Shown here: piece after piece, positions 43,556-55,742 of the stretch
How positions within the stretch are numbered: position 1 is the stretch's first letter
How the letters are laid out: the number at the start of each line of letters is the position of its first letter
Assembly: GCA_903831825.1 (NCBI GenBank)
Contig: CAIKZE010000159.1
Location: 1-55,797 of the forward strand
Direction: 5' to 3'
Source of the DNA: an uncultured Lentisphaeria bacterium
Lineage (GTDB): Bacteria > Verrucomicrobiota > Lentisphaeria > Victivallales > Victivallaceae
DNA: 55,797 bases
The notes under the pieces: model-generated
What the model was told of the DNA's origin: nothing
Databases searched by the model: none
What the model saw: the letters and a program-made list of their open reading frames with translations, nothing else
Made by a program: the position numbers and the translations under genes

Positions 43556-44659
43556 ATGAAAAAAATACTGAAAATCATGTTCTTTATGTTGATGGCGGCA
43601 ACCGCATCCGCCGGAGAATGGCACAAAGCGGATATCGCCATGTCCGACGGCAAAATGCTTAGCGGAGAGTTGGCCATTCTCGGCAGTCGTCCGCTCACCA
43701 TGATTCCGGCAGGCTCTTCCTATGAACGGAAAATCCTGTTGGAGGATGTTATTTCCATCAGCCAGATAATCGAAAAACAGGAAATGAACAAACCGTGGAA
43801 GTACAAAGAAGACGGCAAAGTAGATAAAATTTATTTTGACGGCACTTATCCGTTTATGAATCTCGGCACTGAAGTCTTGCTGACCAACGGACAACTCGTC
43901 CGCGGCCATATCATCTCTCTGCCATTCCGGTTCAAGGGCGAAGGGCCCAAAAAAATCTTTCTTAATAAGCAGGAAAAAGGTGAAGTCGGACAAACTATGA
44001 GCGACATCATCTATCCGGTAAAAATAACTTTTACGGAACGTCAGGGAATTCCGACATCCCCTGTCTCCGGAACTGTTGAAGGCTACGGCAAACTGCTGCA
44101 AGTCTCCGCGCTGGATAACCAGCGGGAAACAGTCTGCTTCGCCAATGTGAAGGACAATTCCTTTGAATTCAAAAACTTGCTGCCCGGAACATACGATATA
44201 TTCATTCTTACCGACTCGCATGCGTTAGCTGGAATGTCCGGCGACGGTCCGGAAAATCTGAAAGGAGCTCCGCTGCCGGAAAACGCCATGACTGAACTGA
44301 AAAAGATGTTCCCGCTGGCGGATGATTTCTTCAATGACCGTTGGATACTTGACCTGGCCGGCAACACCTCATTCGCCAAAACTATGGCATACTTCCGCCG
44401 CGCCGATGTTTACGATGCAAAAAAACATTTAAACGGCGGATTCCTGTGGCATCTGGATATTTGGAGCTGGCATCTGGCCGGAAATGAATGGAAGATAGAC
44501 CGCCGTTACATCATGCTGCGGCATAAGCAGCAGGGCGGCGAAATGAACCGCAGGCTTATCATATTTAAACAGCTTGAGTCGGTAAAACCTGGAACCGCCA
44601 TAACCCTTAACGCGGAGCGGAACGGCAATGCCGGAAAATTTATCAGAAACCTTGACTAA
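43556..44659 (+). CDS. periplasmic protein of the Bat operon, unknown
   Basis: A 367-residue exported protein: a signal peptide (to ASA near residue 19), two short N-terminal beta-barrel-like stretches (HKADIAMSDGKMLSGELAIL), then a carboxypeptidase regulatory-like fold (KITFTERQGIPTSPVSGTVEGYGKLL, VKDNSFEFKNLLPGTYDIFIL) and a globular C-terminal half. I do not recognise a family as a whole. The frame is open further upstream, but that part overlaps the previous gene and lacks a signal peptide. AAGG lies 9 bases before ATG 43556. It overlaps the next gene by 32 bases. Confidence 0.78.
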   Translation: MKKILKIMFFMLMAATASAGEWHKADIAMSDGKMLSGELAILGSRPLTMIPAGSSYERKILLEDVISISQIIEKQEMNKPWKYKEDGKVDKIYFDGTYPFMNLGTEVLLTNGQLVRGHIISLPFRFKGEGPKKIFLNKQEKGEVGQTMSDIIYPVKITFTERQGIPTSPVSGTVEGYGKLLQVSALDNQRETVCFANVKDNSFEFKNLLPGTYDIFILTDSHALAGMSGDGPENLKGAPLPENAMTELKKMFPLADDFFNDRWILDLAGNTSFAKTMAYFRRADVYDAKKHLNGGFLWHLDIWSWHLAGNEWKIDRRYIMLRHKQQGGEMNRRLIIFKQLESVKPGTAITLNAERNGNAGKFIRNLD

Positions 44660-47600
44660 AATGAAAATGCGGAACCTGAATCAGGCTGCATTCCGGGCGC
44701 TCTGTCGTCTGGCGGCAGTCAATCTGGTGACCATCGCCATACTGTTCATTTTCGATAATTTTACGGGGTTTTCCTCCGGCACCAGAATGTTCCTGGTGTT
44801 CTGCTGGGTTGCGCTCAACATCGGCCTGACGATAAAAACCGTGTATGAACTGCTGGCGGCGAAAATGACTGACAAACAGGCCGCAATGGAACTGGAAAAG
44901 CGGTTTAAGATCAGGGACAATTCCCTGGTTAACGCAGTCTGCTTCAAAGATGATTCCGGCATCCCGGAAGCCATGAAAAAAATGTTCCTGTCCTACGCGG
45001 ATGCCCGCTGCTCAAAAATGACGATTTCAGGTCTCTGGCAGAACCGCGGTTGCCGCCGGATATTCTGGTACACGCTCATTATTTCAGGCGCTTCCCTGCT
45101 CTATTTCCTGCCGTTTTACCGTTACGCCGGTAACGCTCTGCAGCGGTTCACCGACCCGCACGCCCAGCTATCCTCGCTTAATTTCACCCAATTTCAGGTA
45201 ACTCCCGGCGATGCGCTGGTTCCGGAAGGCGCAGACCTGAAAATCACGGCGGACGCATTCAGAGACGGCGAGCGCAGAAGCAGTCTGAAAATACTGATAA
45301 AAGGCGAAGGCGTCCCTGTTCTTTACCCGATGGATTCACAGGAAGGACGCGGTGTTTTCATTTTGAAGAACATGACTGCGGACCTGACTTATTCAGTACA
45401 ATGCAGCAATGAATCAAGCAGGGATTTCAAAGTCTCGGTCAAACAGAAACCACGTTTTGAGCAGCTTGCCGTAACCGTGAATCCGCCGTCATATACCCGC
45501 CTGAAAGCCGAAGCCTACGGAGCAAATATCCGTGAAATATCGGCGCCGGCCGGTTCCGTCATAAATATTACCGCCGTCCCGCCGGGAAATACGGTTTGCG
45601 GATTTAACATCAACAATTCAATCAAGAACGCCAAACCGCCGCTGACCTTTAAGCTTGAGAAGAACCTTTCCGCGAATGCGTTTGTTCAAGGAGACGACGG
45701 GGTGCTTTATCAGGATACCTGGACTTGCGATTTCAAGGTGATAAATGACCGTCCGCCGCAGGTCAGGTTCCTCAATCGCGAGACCAATATTGAAGCCGGT
45801 TTCGGCCAGACTGTTCCGCTTTATTTCTCGGCGGAAGATGATTTCGGCATAGACCGGCTGGCAGTGACGGTTTCGGTGAACGACCGGAAAGCGACAATCA
45901 AGGAATTCAGGTACGACCTCCCCCCGCAAAGCCATGTAAAAGAGGTATATTCGCTGAAAATCATTCCCGGTCTGTTCCCGCCGGGCGGCAGCGCCGAAAT
46001 AAATATTGTCGCTATCGACAACCATTTGCCCGGGCAAACCGGAATCACGCCGGTTCCAGTCACGATTCATGTGGTGGATTTGGTCGAAAAATTGAAGGAA
46101 AACATCGGACAAGGCCGTGATTCAAAACTTTACGAATTACTTTTCCAGGCGATAAGCCAGCAGCAGTCAATCCGCGGTTGGGTATCTGTTCAACTTAGCA
46201 GTTTCCGGAAAAACGAAGCATTCCGTTTGAGCAATGATCAGAAGAATATCAAAAATCTCCTGGCAAGAGCCGAGACCGAAGCCGCAAACCTGGTCAGGAA
46301 AAACTCGCTCAAGAAAAATTTCGCCGAAACACTGACCGCCATTAGAAACGGTCCGGCTGAAGAATTGGAAAGAATGACCGGCAATCTGGCTCAAAATATT
46401 GAAAAAAATAAATCTGCGGTCAAAGTCAACGAAATCGTTCTCATTCAGACTAAATTGATTGAGCAGCTCCAGAAACTGCTCGGCGCAATGGCGGTTTTGA
46501 AGCAGCAGGAAGTCAAACAGCAGGAGCTGGCAAAAGATGAAGCACAGGAAAAGGAGCTTTACGATAAACTGCAGCAGGTGAAATCCAAATTGGACGAATT
46601 CACGAAAGACCAGCGGAAGATTATTAAAGATACGGAAGCGCTGGATCCGAAAAAAGCTGACGACTGGAGCGACAAGGAGGAAAAACTGCTGGGCAATCTG
46701 GCGTCGCGCGAAGCGGAATGGGCGCAGTTCTTCAAAGCCGCTTTCAACGATCTGTCGAAAAAGCAGAATCAGGATTTCTCCAACTCTGCAATGGCGGATG
46801 AATTCGTCGAGATGTTCGAAGAACTGCAAAAGGCCGGCGACGCGCTGAAAAGCAAAAAGAATATCGAAATCGCCACCCTGGCCGAAGATACTGCCGCCAG
46901 CAGCTCTCAATCCGTTGCGGCCAACCTGGAACGCTGGCTGGCCGACAAACAGGATAACATCAAATGGAATGCCGAAGAAGACGGCAAGATGAATGACACC
47001 AAACTGACCGACCTGCCCGCCGAACTCACCGACATCGTCGGCGACCTGATCGAAAAAGAGGAAGACATGAAAGATGATACCCAGGACTCCACTAATTCAT
47101 TCAACTGGGATACCGATGCCGCCCTCGGCTGGGGCGTCTCGGACGGCAATATTGACAGTATGCAGGCCAAAGGTATCACCGGCAACGTCATGCCCAACAA
47201 TAACGAAGTCGGCGGCCGTTCCGGCGAAGGCCGCTCCGGCAAATCTTCCGGTCAGTACGTGGAGAAGGAAGCCACCGGCAGAGGCGGCGGCAGAAAAACC
47301 CCGACGCGGCTGACGCAGTCGCCATTTGAAAAAGGCACCGTCGAGGACAAATCAAAAGATGCGCAGGGCGGCGCTTCCGGCGGCGGCAAACAGTCCGGCC
47401 TCGGCGACGAAGGTCTCACCGGCGTGACGCCGGAACAGGATCAGGACATTAATCAGCGTCTGGCCGGAAATCAGGGTGAACTCAAGCAGCGGACACAAGC
47501 TTTGCTCAAAAAGCTTTCTGACCGCAATTTGCCAACCGGCGACCTGCGCGAAGCGCTTGAAAAAATGCGGCAGCTCGAGCAGGGCGGCATCAATGGCGGC

Positions 47601-47816
47601 GTTGATATCAAAAGGGTCAGGAACGAAATGGCCGCCGCACTCAGAAATGCCAAAACCGCGCTGGACTCATCCGTAAAATCTGAAGAGGAAAAACTGAAGC
47701 TGCGCAAACATCAGGCATTCACCGTGAAGTTCGAACAACAGGAAAAAGTACCGGCAGGGTATGAAGAATATGTCGGCCATTATTTCAAAGCATTAGCATC
47801 GGAGGCAGAAGAATGA
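44628..47816 (+). CDS. DUF4175-like large membrane protein of the Bat operon
   Basis: A 1,062-residue protein with two N-terminal transmembrane segments (about 30-70) and another near residue 145-165. A long beta-rich extracytoplasmic region follows, then a helical, Glu/Gln/Lys-rich coiled-coil part (about 480-800), a Gly/Ser-rich disordered stretch (about 850-950) and a charged C-terminal helix. The architecture matches DUF4175-like proteins often found beside moxR/batA. It would span the inner membrane and reach into the periplasm. Its start lies inside the preceding gene by 32 bases, and its stop overlaps the next gene by 4 (ATGA). The GC-rich disordered linker is typical. Confidence 0.82.
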   Translation: MPENLSETLTKMKMRNLNQAAFRALCRLAAVNLVTIAILFIFDNFTGFSSGTRMFLVFCWVALNIGLTIKTVYELLAAKMTDKQAAMELEKRFKIRDNSLVNAVCFKDDSGIPEAMKKMFLSYADARCSKMTISGLWQNRGCRRIFWYTLIISGASLLYFLPFYRYAGNALQRFTDPHAQLSSLNFTQFQVTPGDALVPEGADLKITADAFRDGERRSSLKILIKGEGVPVLYPMDSQEGRGVFILKNMTADLTYSVQCSNESSRDFKVSVKQKPRFEQLAVTVNPPSYTRLKAEAYGANIREISAPAGSVINITAVPPGNTVCGFNINNSIKNAKPPLTFKLEKNLSANAFVQGDDGVLYQDTWTCDFKVINDRPPQVRFLNRETNIEAGFGQTVPLYFSAEDDFGIDRLAVTVSVNDRKATIKEFRYDLPPQSHVKEVYSLKIIPGLFPPGGSAEINIVAIDNHLPGQTGITPVPVTIHVVDLVEKLKENIGQGRDSKLYELLFQAISQQQSIRGWVSVQLSSFRKNEAFRLSNDQKNIKNLLARAETEAANLVRKNSLKKNFAETLTAIRNGPAEELERMTGNLAQNIEKNKSAVKVNEIVLIQTKLIEQLQKLLGAMAVLKQQEVKQQELAKDEAQEKELYDKLQQVKSKLDEFTKDQRKIIKDTEALDPKKADDWSDKEEKLLGNLASREAEWAQFFKAAFNDLSKKQNQDFSNSAMADEFVEMFEELQKAGDALKSKKNIEIATLAEDTAASSSQSVAANLERWLADKQDNIKWNAEEDGKMNDTKLTDLPAELTDIVGDLIEKEEDMKDDTQDSTNSFNWDTDAALGWGVSDGNIDSMQAKGITGNVMPNNNEVGGRSGEGRSGKSSGQYVEKEATGRGGGRKTPTRLTQSPFEKGTVEDKSKDAQGGASGGGKQSGLGDEGLTGVTPEQDQDINQRLAGNQGELKQRTQALLKKLSDRNLPTGDLREALEKMRQLEQGGINGGVDIKRVRNEMAAALRNAKTALDSSVKSEEEKLKLRKHQAFTVKFEQQEKVPAGYEEYVGHYFKALASEAEE

Positions 47817-48496
47817 AAAAATTGACGTTATTCGCAATCACCGCATTTTCCGGACTGCTGTGTTTAAGCGCAGGCGACAACCTTTTGCCCAATGGCAATT
47901 TTGACGAAGGCGAAAGCAGCGCGGCTAACTGGGAGACTCCCGACGGACTGACCTCATTCTGGATCTTCGAAGAAGGCAGAGGCCGGATTCTGAGAATGGA
48001 TACCAGAGTCAGCAACGACCAGGTGCTGGAATGGAAAAACAAACGCAAGACAGACAGCACCGCCAAACCGCCGGAACCGATATTCCCGAAAGAGCCGCTT
48101 CAAACTGTCGCCAATGAAACCGTGGAAGGAGTCGCGCTGGACTCAATCATGATCCCGGTAAAACCTGGACAGAATTATAAGTTGAGCGTGGATTATAAAG
48201 GCAAACTCAGTCCGATTGTCTGGATAAAAGGGTTCAGAAAGCATCCCCGCAATGATTATTACACTAATTCCTATCAGACCAGGCTCGTTCCGGAAGGCGG
48301 AAAAGAAAATGAATGGAAAACCTATTCCATCGGCTTCAACCCGACTGAACGTTCGCCGGAGACAACAAAAATGAAAGTCCGCATTCACCCCTACTGGCCG
48401 CCGGCAGTTTACTGTTTCGACAATGTCCGCGTCGAAGAAATCACCCCGGAAGAAATGCAGCAGTTGGTCAAAAAACGCGCACAGAAAACGGAATAA
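47813..48496 (+). CDS. exported CBM4/9-like beta-sandwich protein
   Basis: A 227-residue protein with a signal peptide (cleavage near SAG-D) and a beta-sandwich opening NLLPNGNFDEGESSAANWETPDG, the hallmark of carbohydrate-binding module families 4/9 and galactose-binding-like domains. It closes with YCFDNVRVEEI. Such modules hold sugars or polymers. It is the last gene of the Bat operon, coupled to the DUF4175-like gene by a 4-base overlap, and converges with ispD, whose stop is 14 bases away. No enzymatic domain is attached. Confidence 0.8.
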   Translation: MKKLTLFAITAFSGLLCLSAGDNLLPNGNFDEGESSAANWETPDGLTSFWIFEEGRGRILRMDTRVSNDQVLEWKNKRKTDSTAKPPEPIFPKEPLQTVANETVEGVALDSIMIPVKPGQNYKLSVDYKGKLSPIVWIKGFRKHPRNDYYTNSYQTRLVPEGGKENEWKTYSIGFNPTERSPETTKMKVRIHPYWPPAVYCFDNVRVEEITPEEMQQLVKKRAQKTE

Positions 48497-48510
48497 TAAC
48501 AAACCTCAGT

Positions 48511-49209
48511 TTACCGGTGGGATTTGATATATTCGAGCAGTCCGATATCTTCGGAATAAGTTATTTTAAGATTATTGTCGGGATTGTGCACGATATGCGC
48601 CGGGAATCCGGCATATTCCATAACTCCGGCGTCATCGGTGAATTCCATCCCATTTTCTTCCGCAAGTTGGTAAGCGGCTTTGAGCCCGGCTAACGGAAAT
48701 ATCTGCGGAGTTTCAACCCGCCATAACGCCGACCGGTCAACGGTTTCGATAATTTTGCCTGAATCATCAGTTTTTTTAATCGTATCCGTCACCGGTTTGG
48801 CCGGTACGGCCCCGCCATATCGCACAGCGGTTTCCAGACATTTAACCAGAAGTTGCGCCGAGGCTAACGGGCGGGCGGCATCATGCACCGCGACATACTC
48901 GACATTATTGCCAAACATTGCGAGTCCGTTTTTTACCGACTGCCCGCGCGAATTGCCGCCGGGCGCAAATATTATGCGGTTGCCCGGCAGATACTCTGCC
49001 AGGATTGAACGGAATCTATCCAGCTCGGATGCGGGGCCGGCAAATACCAGATTTGAATCGGGGCAGCAACCGTAAAAATTGAGTACGGCATGGACAAACA
49101 AAGGTTTGGAATCCAGCATTTCAAACAGTTTATTGCCGGAGCCATATCGTTTGCCGGAACCGCCCGCCGCGATGATAATGCCTAAGTTGTTGATTGATTT
49201 GCTTGACAT
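48511..49209 (-). CDS. ispD: 2-C-methyl-D-erythritol 4-phosphate cytidylyltransferase
   Basis: A 232-residue enzyme of the MEP (non-mevalonate) isoprenoid pathway. It joins CTP and methylerythritol phosphate to form CDP-methylerythritol. The nucleotide loop is GIIIAAGGSGKRYG; VAVHDAARP is the family's catalytic strand; DTIKKTDDSGKIIETVDRSALWRVETPQIF and FTDDAGVMEYAG fit the conserved second half. The length is standard. It starts 47 bases upstream of the palindromic terminator of the LysM gene. The ispF partner is not in the window. Confidence 0.94.
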   Translation of the reverse strand: MSSKSINNLGIIIAAGGSGKRYGSGNKLFEMLDSKPLFVHAVLNFYGCCPDSNLVFAGPASELDRFRSILAEYLPGNRIIFAPGGNSRGQSVKNGLAMFGNNVEYVAVHDAARPLASAQLLVKCLETAVRYGGAVPAKPVTDTIKKTDDSGKIIETVDRSALWRVETPQIFPLAGLKAAYQLAEENGMEFTDDAGVMEYAGFPAHIVHNPDNNLKITYSEDIGLLEYIKSHR

Positions 49210-49225
49210 GTTTGTTATAAATGAA

Positions 49226-49257
49226 AAAGTTCAAACGGCCAAGACCGTTTGAACTTT
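49226..49257 (-). terminator. terminator of the LysM gene
   Basis: A 13-bp perfect stem, aaagttcaaacgg/ccgtttgaacttt, with a 6-base loop, lies 19 bases past the LysM stop. On the minus strand the stem ends in a run of five T. It ends transcription before ispD. Confidence 0.8.
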
Positions 49258-49276
49258 CTGCATTGTGAGTTAAAAA

Positions 49277-50422
49277 TTACTCAGCGCTGGGGATAATGAT
49301 GATTTTACCGGCTTTCAGGATACCATCTTTCGGGAGATCAGTGTTGAGTTTTTTGATGTCATCAACTTTGATTCCGTACTGTTGGGCGAATTTACCGATT
49401 TCAATATCCTTTGAAACTTCAACCGTGTCAGTCTTGCCGATCGGGGCGACAGCAGCAGCAGCAGGAGCAGCGGTGGCGGCTCCGGGAGCAGCTTTCGCTT
49501 CTGCCGGTGCGGCAGTAGTGGAATCTATCGGCTTTGCGGTAGAATCAACCGGCTTGGCATTCGGATCGGATACGTTCTTCAGAATGTCATCGGTGGCAGC
49601 GTCAGCTTTTTTGGTTTCAGTCGCTGCTTCAGCAGTTTCAGTTTTCTTGGCAGCGCCGGGAACAACCAGCTTCTGTCCGGTTTTGAGAGTAGTCTTGGTG
49701 GTAATATTATTGGCCTTGGCCAGATCAGTGGCTTTAACTTTCAACTTCTTGGCTATGCTCCAAATGTTCTCACCATGCTTTACAGTATAGGAACTGGTGT
49801 CAGCGGCGGTGGCGGTAGCTGCGGCGGCAGTAGTATCTTTAGCCGCTGTGGTATCTTTAGCCGCTTCGGCAGTCTTGGTCTCATCTTTCTTGACGTCTTT
49901 GCCGTTTTTGGTCGTATCTTTCTTGGCTTCAGCAGTCTTTTTCTTATGGACCGGCTTCTTGGTTTCTTCGGTAGAGGCCGCAACAGCAGCGCCACCGGGG
50001 ATAGTGAGAACCTGTCCGATTTTCAGCGGCTTCTGAACCGTCATATTATTGGCGGCGGCGAGAGCGCTTACACTTACGCCGGCTTTCTTGGCAATTTTGC
50101 CGAGTGTGTCACCGGACTGAACGGTATAAGTGCTGCCGGCGGTAATCGCTTTGGCAGACTTCGGGGCAACAGGTTTTTCCACGGGGAACTCAGGCAGCGG
50201 TTTAACGGCTTCCGGTTTCACTTCAGGCTTCACGGCTTCGGGTTTCACTTCAGGTTTAGCTTCAGCAGTTGCAGTAGGCGCGGCTCCGCCTTCCGCGGGA
50301 ATGTAATGACGTTCCGCGAAGACATCCGGACCTTTACAACCACCAGTGATAGCGAATCCTGCAATTAACAGCAGATGCAACGCTGCGACCCCGACTAGAA
50401 TCAAAAAGACCTTGACTTTCAC
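49277..50422 (-). CDS. envelope LysM-repeat protein
   Basis: A 381-residue protein with an N-terminal hydrophobic anchor (about residues 4-25) that ends in GGC, a possible but imperfect lipobox. Three LysM domains follow: YTVQSGDTLGKIAKKAGVSVSALAAANN (about 105-150), YTVKHGENIWSIAKKLKVKATDLAKANN (about 210-255) and a weaker one near the C-terminus (about 335-380). LysM domains bind peptidoglycan or chitin. The linkers are low-complexity Ala/Lys/Glu/Thr/Pro runs. No hydrolase domain is present, so it is probably a cell-wall anchor or spacer. Start at 50422 has AGGAGG close ahead. It stands alone with its own terminator. Confidence 0.87.
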   Translation of the reverse strand: MKVKVFLILVGVAALHLLLIAGFAITGGCKGPDVFAERHYIPAEGGAAPTATAEAKPEVKPEAVKPEVKPEAVKPLPEFPVEKPVAPKSAKAITAGSTYTVQSGDTLGKIAKKAGVSVSALAAANNMTVQKPLKIGQVLTIPGGAAVAASTEETKKPVHKKKTAEAKKDTTKNGKDVKKDETKTAEAAKDTTAAKDTTAAAATATAADTSSYTVKHGENIWSIAKKLKVKATDLAKANNITTKTTLKTGQKLVVPGAAKKTETAEAATETKKADAATDDILKNVSDPNAKPVDSTAKPIDSTTAAPAEAKAAPGAATAAPAAAAVAPIGKTDTVEVSKDIEIGKFAQQYGIKVDDIKKLNTDLPKDGILKAGKIIIIPSAE

Positions 50423-50595
50423 TTAAAGCCTCCTCGCTTTTTTTTATGGCTTAAATTTGCCTTAATAATTTAAAATTTATCGACTAACTCAATATAAGAA
50501 CTTTTATCTTAAATTCAAAATGTAAACTCAATGAAATTGAAAAATCTTGCGTTTTTTTTTGATTTTTGTTGAAAAATCTTAAAAAATACCCTTTT

Positions 50596-50904
50596 TTATT
50601 TATTTTCCGGCTTGGGCTGCTCTTTGTAACGCATCACCGATTCACCTTCCTGGCATAGCCCGAATTTCTCTCTGGCGACTTTTTCGACAATCGCCGGCTT
50701 ATGCTCAAGTCCGTAAACTTCCTTGTTCAGCTTTACGCATTCCGCAGTTTTCAGCGCGGCCTGTTCTCTGAGTTCAGACACAATCATCTTACGTTTCTGA
50801 TACTTGCGGTAAACCGGCCAGATTAAAATGGCGGAGGATACTATCAGCATCAGAACAATCAAGTAAAAAAAGTAAATTATTATTTTCTTTTTTCCATCGT
50901 CCAT
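50596..50904 (-). CDS. FtsB/DivIC-like septum formation initiator protein
   Basis: A 102-residue single-pass membrane protein: a short cytoplasmic N-terminus, one helix (about 8-30), then a heptad-like coiled coil (about 35-70) and the family ending VAREKFGLCQEGESVMRY. FtsB/DivIC proteins join the divisome core with FtsL and FtsQ/DivIB. The small size and motifs fit. It has no cell-division neighbours here. The gap to the LysM gene (about 170 bases) is AT-rich and likely holds the LysM promoter. Confidence 0.85.
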   Translation of the reverse strand: MDDGKKKIIIYFFYLIVLMLIVSSAILIWPVYRKYQKRKMIVSELREQAALKTAECVKLNKEVYGLEHKPAIVEKVAREKFGLCQEGESVMRYKEQPKPENK

Positions 50905-51014
50905 TTGAGAATGTCCTTAAACTCTGTTATTGCGGCGGCTGCCGGAACATCCGCAGCCGTCCGCTGATTTTTCAATAAATCCAGTAAATATCATAACGTT
51001 GAAAGTGCCAGTTG

Positions 51015-52803
<1,789 letters not shown>

Positions 52804-52820
<17 letters not shown>

Positions 52821-53406
52821 ATTCTTCCCTTATTTGATGGTTAAGAATTGTACATTGTTCATTTAATAATTCGACACGGCTTTCATTGATCAATCCGTAA
52901 TCGGCTTTTTCCAGTTTCACATCCGAAGAGAGCTGATTATTCATTCTCAGCCGGATGTCCTTTTCGTCAAAACCACGCTCTTGCAGCCGCTTGTGCTGGC
53001 TGGCGGCGGATGTCCACACGCAGATTACAGCGTCAAACTTATCTTCCATTCCCGCCTCGTAAAGCAGCGGCACTTCAAAAAGCACAAAGTCGTTATCAAC
53101 GCGGGAAACCAGGTCCGCAGCTTTCTCCATGATAATCGGATGCAATACCGAATTGAGCCAGCTCAACTCTTTTTTATCATTGAAGACTATCGCGGCAATC
53201 TTCTTCCTGTCGGCAGTGCCGTCATCTTTGATGATGTCCGCTCCCCAGCGTTCCGCAATTGCGGCATTGAATTCCAAATCCCCTGAGTTATAGATATCGT
53301 GACATATCCGGTCCGCGCTGAGGGTAAACCACCCCATCCGGGAAAACATTTCCAGAACAGTGCTTTTTCCGCTGCCTATACTTCCGGTCAGAGCCGATAT
53401 CATCAA
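52804..53406 (-). CDS. coaE: dephospho-CoA kinase
   Basis: A 200-residue enzyme that phosphorylates dephospho-CoA in the last step of coenzyme A synthesis. The P-loop is [11 protein letters not shown] (7-17), followed by the substrate motif [37 protein letters not shown] and [17 protein letters not shown] are the remaining family blocks. Two ATGs open the frame (53406 and 53403), with GGAGA about 10 bases ahead. It runs into rho with a 17-base overlap. Confidence 0.94.
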
Positions 53407-53794
53407 AAATTTTCTCCAATTACGTTCTTTTGCCGCAATGCTTCAAATTGAAGAATCGTTCCTGAATGTTGCACCTGGAGTAAATCATGCCGCCTGTTTT
53501 GAAACAGATAACGGAAAAATTATTCTGATTATTTTATCTCAGCCCATACTGTAAAAACGGGAATAAGATAAACTGAAATCTTGTTTTTGTGAAATTAAAT
53601 CAGGTCTAAATCTTAAATTTGATAAGCTTCAACGACTGGTTATCACAATACTGTATAAGCCTGAAAATTGCAAATATAAAAAATAAAAAAATGTTAAAAA
53701 AAAGTTCCGCCCGTTTTTCTCTCCGCTTGTTGAGGCTATATTTCACCTTGTGCCTTATATAAAAAAACTATACAAAAAAAATGGAGTATTTCAT
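53407..53794. other. intergenic region between coaE and the Nudix gene
   Basis: 388 bases without a supportable gene. The two flanking genes point away from each other, so both promoters should lie here. The sequence is AT-rich with long A and T runs near the Nudix start. Nothing else distinctive was seen. Confidence 0.4.
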
Positions 53795-54662
<868 letters not shown>

Positions 54663-54675
54663 TCACAAAAAATAA

Positions 54676-55050
54676 TCATGCCATAATCTTGGATAGCGTG
54701 TAAAAGAAACTGCCGATAAACACCAGTGTGGCCAATATTTTCAGGATGATGCTGAACGGCTGAAGCTTTGGGTGCAGCCCCCAAAAATAGTGAGCGTGAA
54801 TAAACATGCCTATGGCGATGTAGGCGATAGCAAGAGCAACGGCGGCAGGGCCGACAATGTCAAGATGCGCACGGCTCCCAAAGAAGCGAGCATGGCCAGT
54901 GAACAGGCAACGTACCCCGTAGCCGACAGGGATGAGCGCCAATCCGGCACCGAGCAACCACATCTTAATGCAGCCTCCAGATGGGGTGCCGGCCAAATCT
55001 TCTGCGTCGTCAAACGCTGTGTGATGTTCTTTATTCGTCCAAATGCCCAT
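54676..55050 (-). CDS. small membrane protein, unknown function
   Basis: A 124-residue protein with about three hydrophobic helices (roughly 29-48, 66-84 and 100-119) and a short hydrophilic N-terminus (MGIWTNKEHHTAFDDAEDL). It looks like an inner-membrane protein. I do not recognise a family. No clear ribosome site or neighbouring partner gene is seen, and the ORF lies in a sparsely coding stretch, but the orderly pattern of helices and loops supports a real gene. Confidence 0.55.
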   Translation of the reverse strand: MGIWTNKEHHTAFDDAEDLAGTPSGGCIKMWLLGAGLALIPVGYGVRCLFTGHARFFGSRAHLDIVGPAAVALAIAYIAIGMFIHAHYFWGLHPKLQPFSIILKILATLVFIGSFFYTLSKIMA

Positions 55051-55241
55051 ATATGCAAAGTTGCCTAAAGTTATTAAATTTTTGGTAGCGTCTCAACTTG
55101 GAGACCTGAACACTTGAGTTCATTATTAACCGGCATCGTGCCGCCCCATGTTCTCTGTATCTTTGTACATAATTTACCATATATTTTATATAAAAATGGT
55201 TGTTAAATCAATTTTTTCCTGCGATATAATTGATATAAGCT

Positions 55242-55376
55242 TTATTTATCATCCGGATTGCCGCCTTTTACCACATATCGCTTAATTCCAGCTTCCTTGG
55301 CGGCCTTCTGTAACCAGTCGGGATCGCCTACTCCGAAAGTTAGACTTACACAATTGTAAACGGTTTCTAATGTAAG
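55242..55376 (-). pseudogene. C-terminal fragment of a gene
   Basis: An open stretch of 44 codons, bounded by a TAG upstream and ending in TAA (55242-55244), without an ATG start. It reads TFGVGDPDWLQKAAKEAGIKRYVVKGGNPDDK at its end: a plausible globular C-terminus with a helix and strand. It looks like the tail of a gene whose front has been lost. I could not assign the family. The rest of the 55051-55797 gap is AT-rich and otherwise contains no gene. Confidence 0.5.
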
Positions 55377-55719
55377 CTATAAAAACCAGGAATCAACTAT
55401 TTTTATATCCTGAAGGGATAATTTGTTTTACCCTAGTTTTCGGCATAATCCAAAGCGGCGCAGGGTCGTCGCAGTCCAGTCCTCCTCTGGCGGACAAGAA
55501 ATTGCTCCGCAATCATAAAAGTGTAAATGGTGAAAAATTGCATTTAAATGCTTTATTGCTAATCATTAACACAATATCAAATTGACAAAACTGCTATAAG
55601 TAAAAAGGCAATTGAAAATTAAAAAACCGGGAACTATTACCCCAAAATTAAGGATTTGATTAACTTTATGGAAATATTATTGAAAATTGCAGACAAGCGA
55701 TGGCGCATCCCCTGGGAAC

Positions 55720-55742
55720 GCCGGTCTCCGTACCGGCTTTTT
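55720..55742 (+). terminator. hairpin with T-run near the right edge
   Basis: A 6-bp stem, gccggt/accggc, with loop ctccgt, is followed by ttttt (55738-55742) on the plus strand. It may be a terminator for a small transcript, or part of a repeat: the phrase sits in a run of similar palindromes. No gene ends just before it. Confidence 0.4.
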
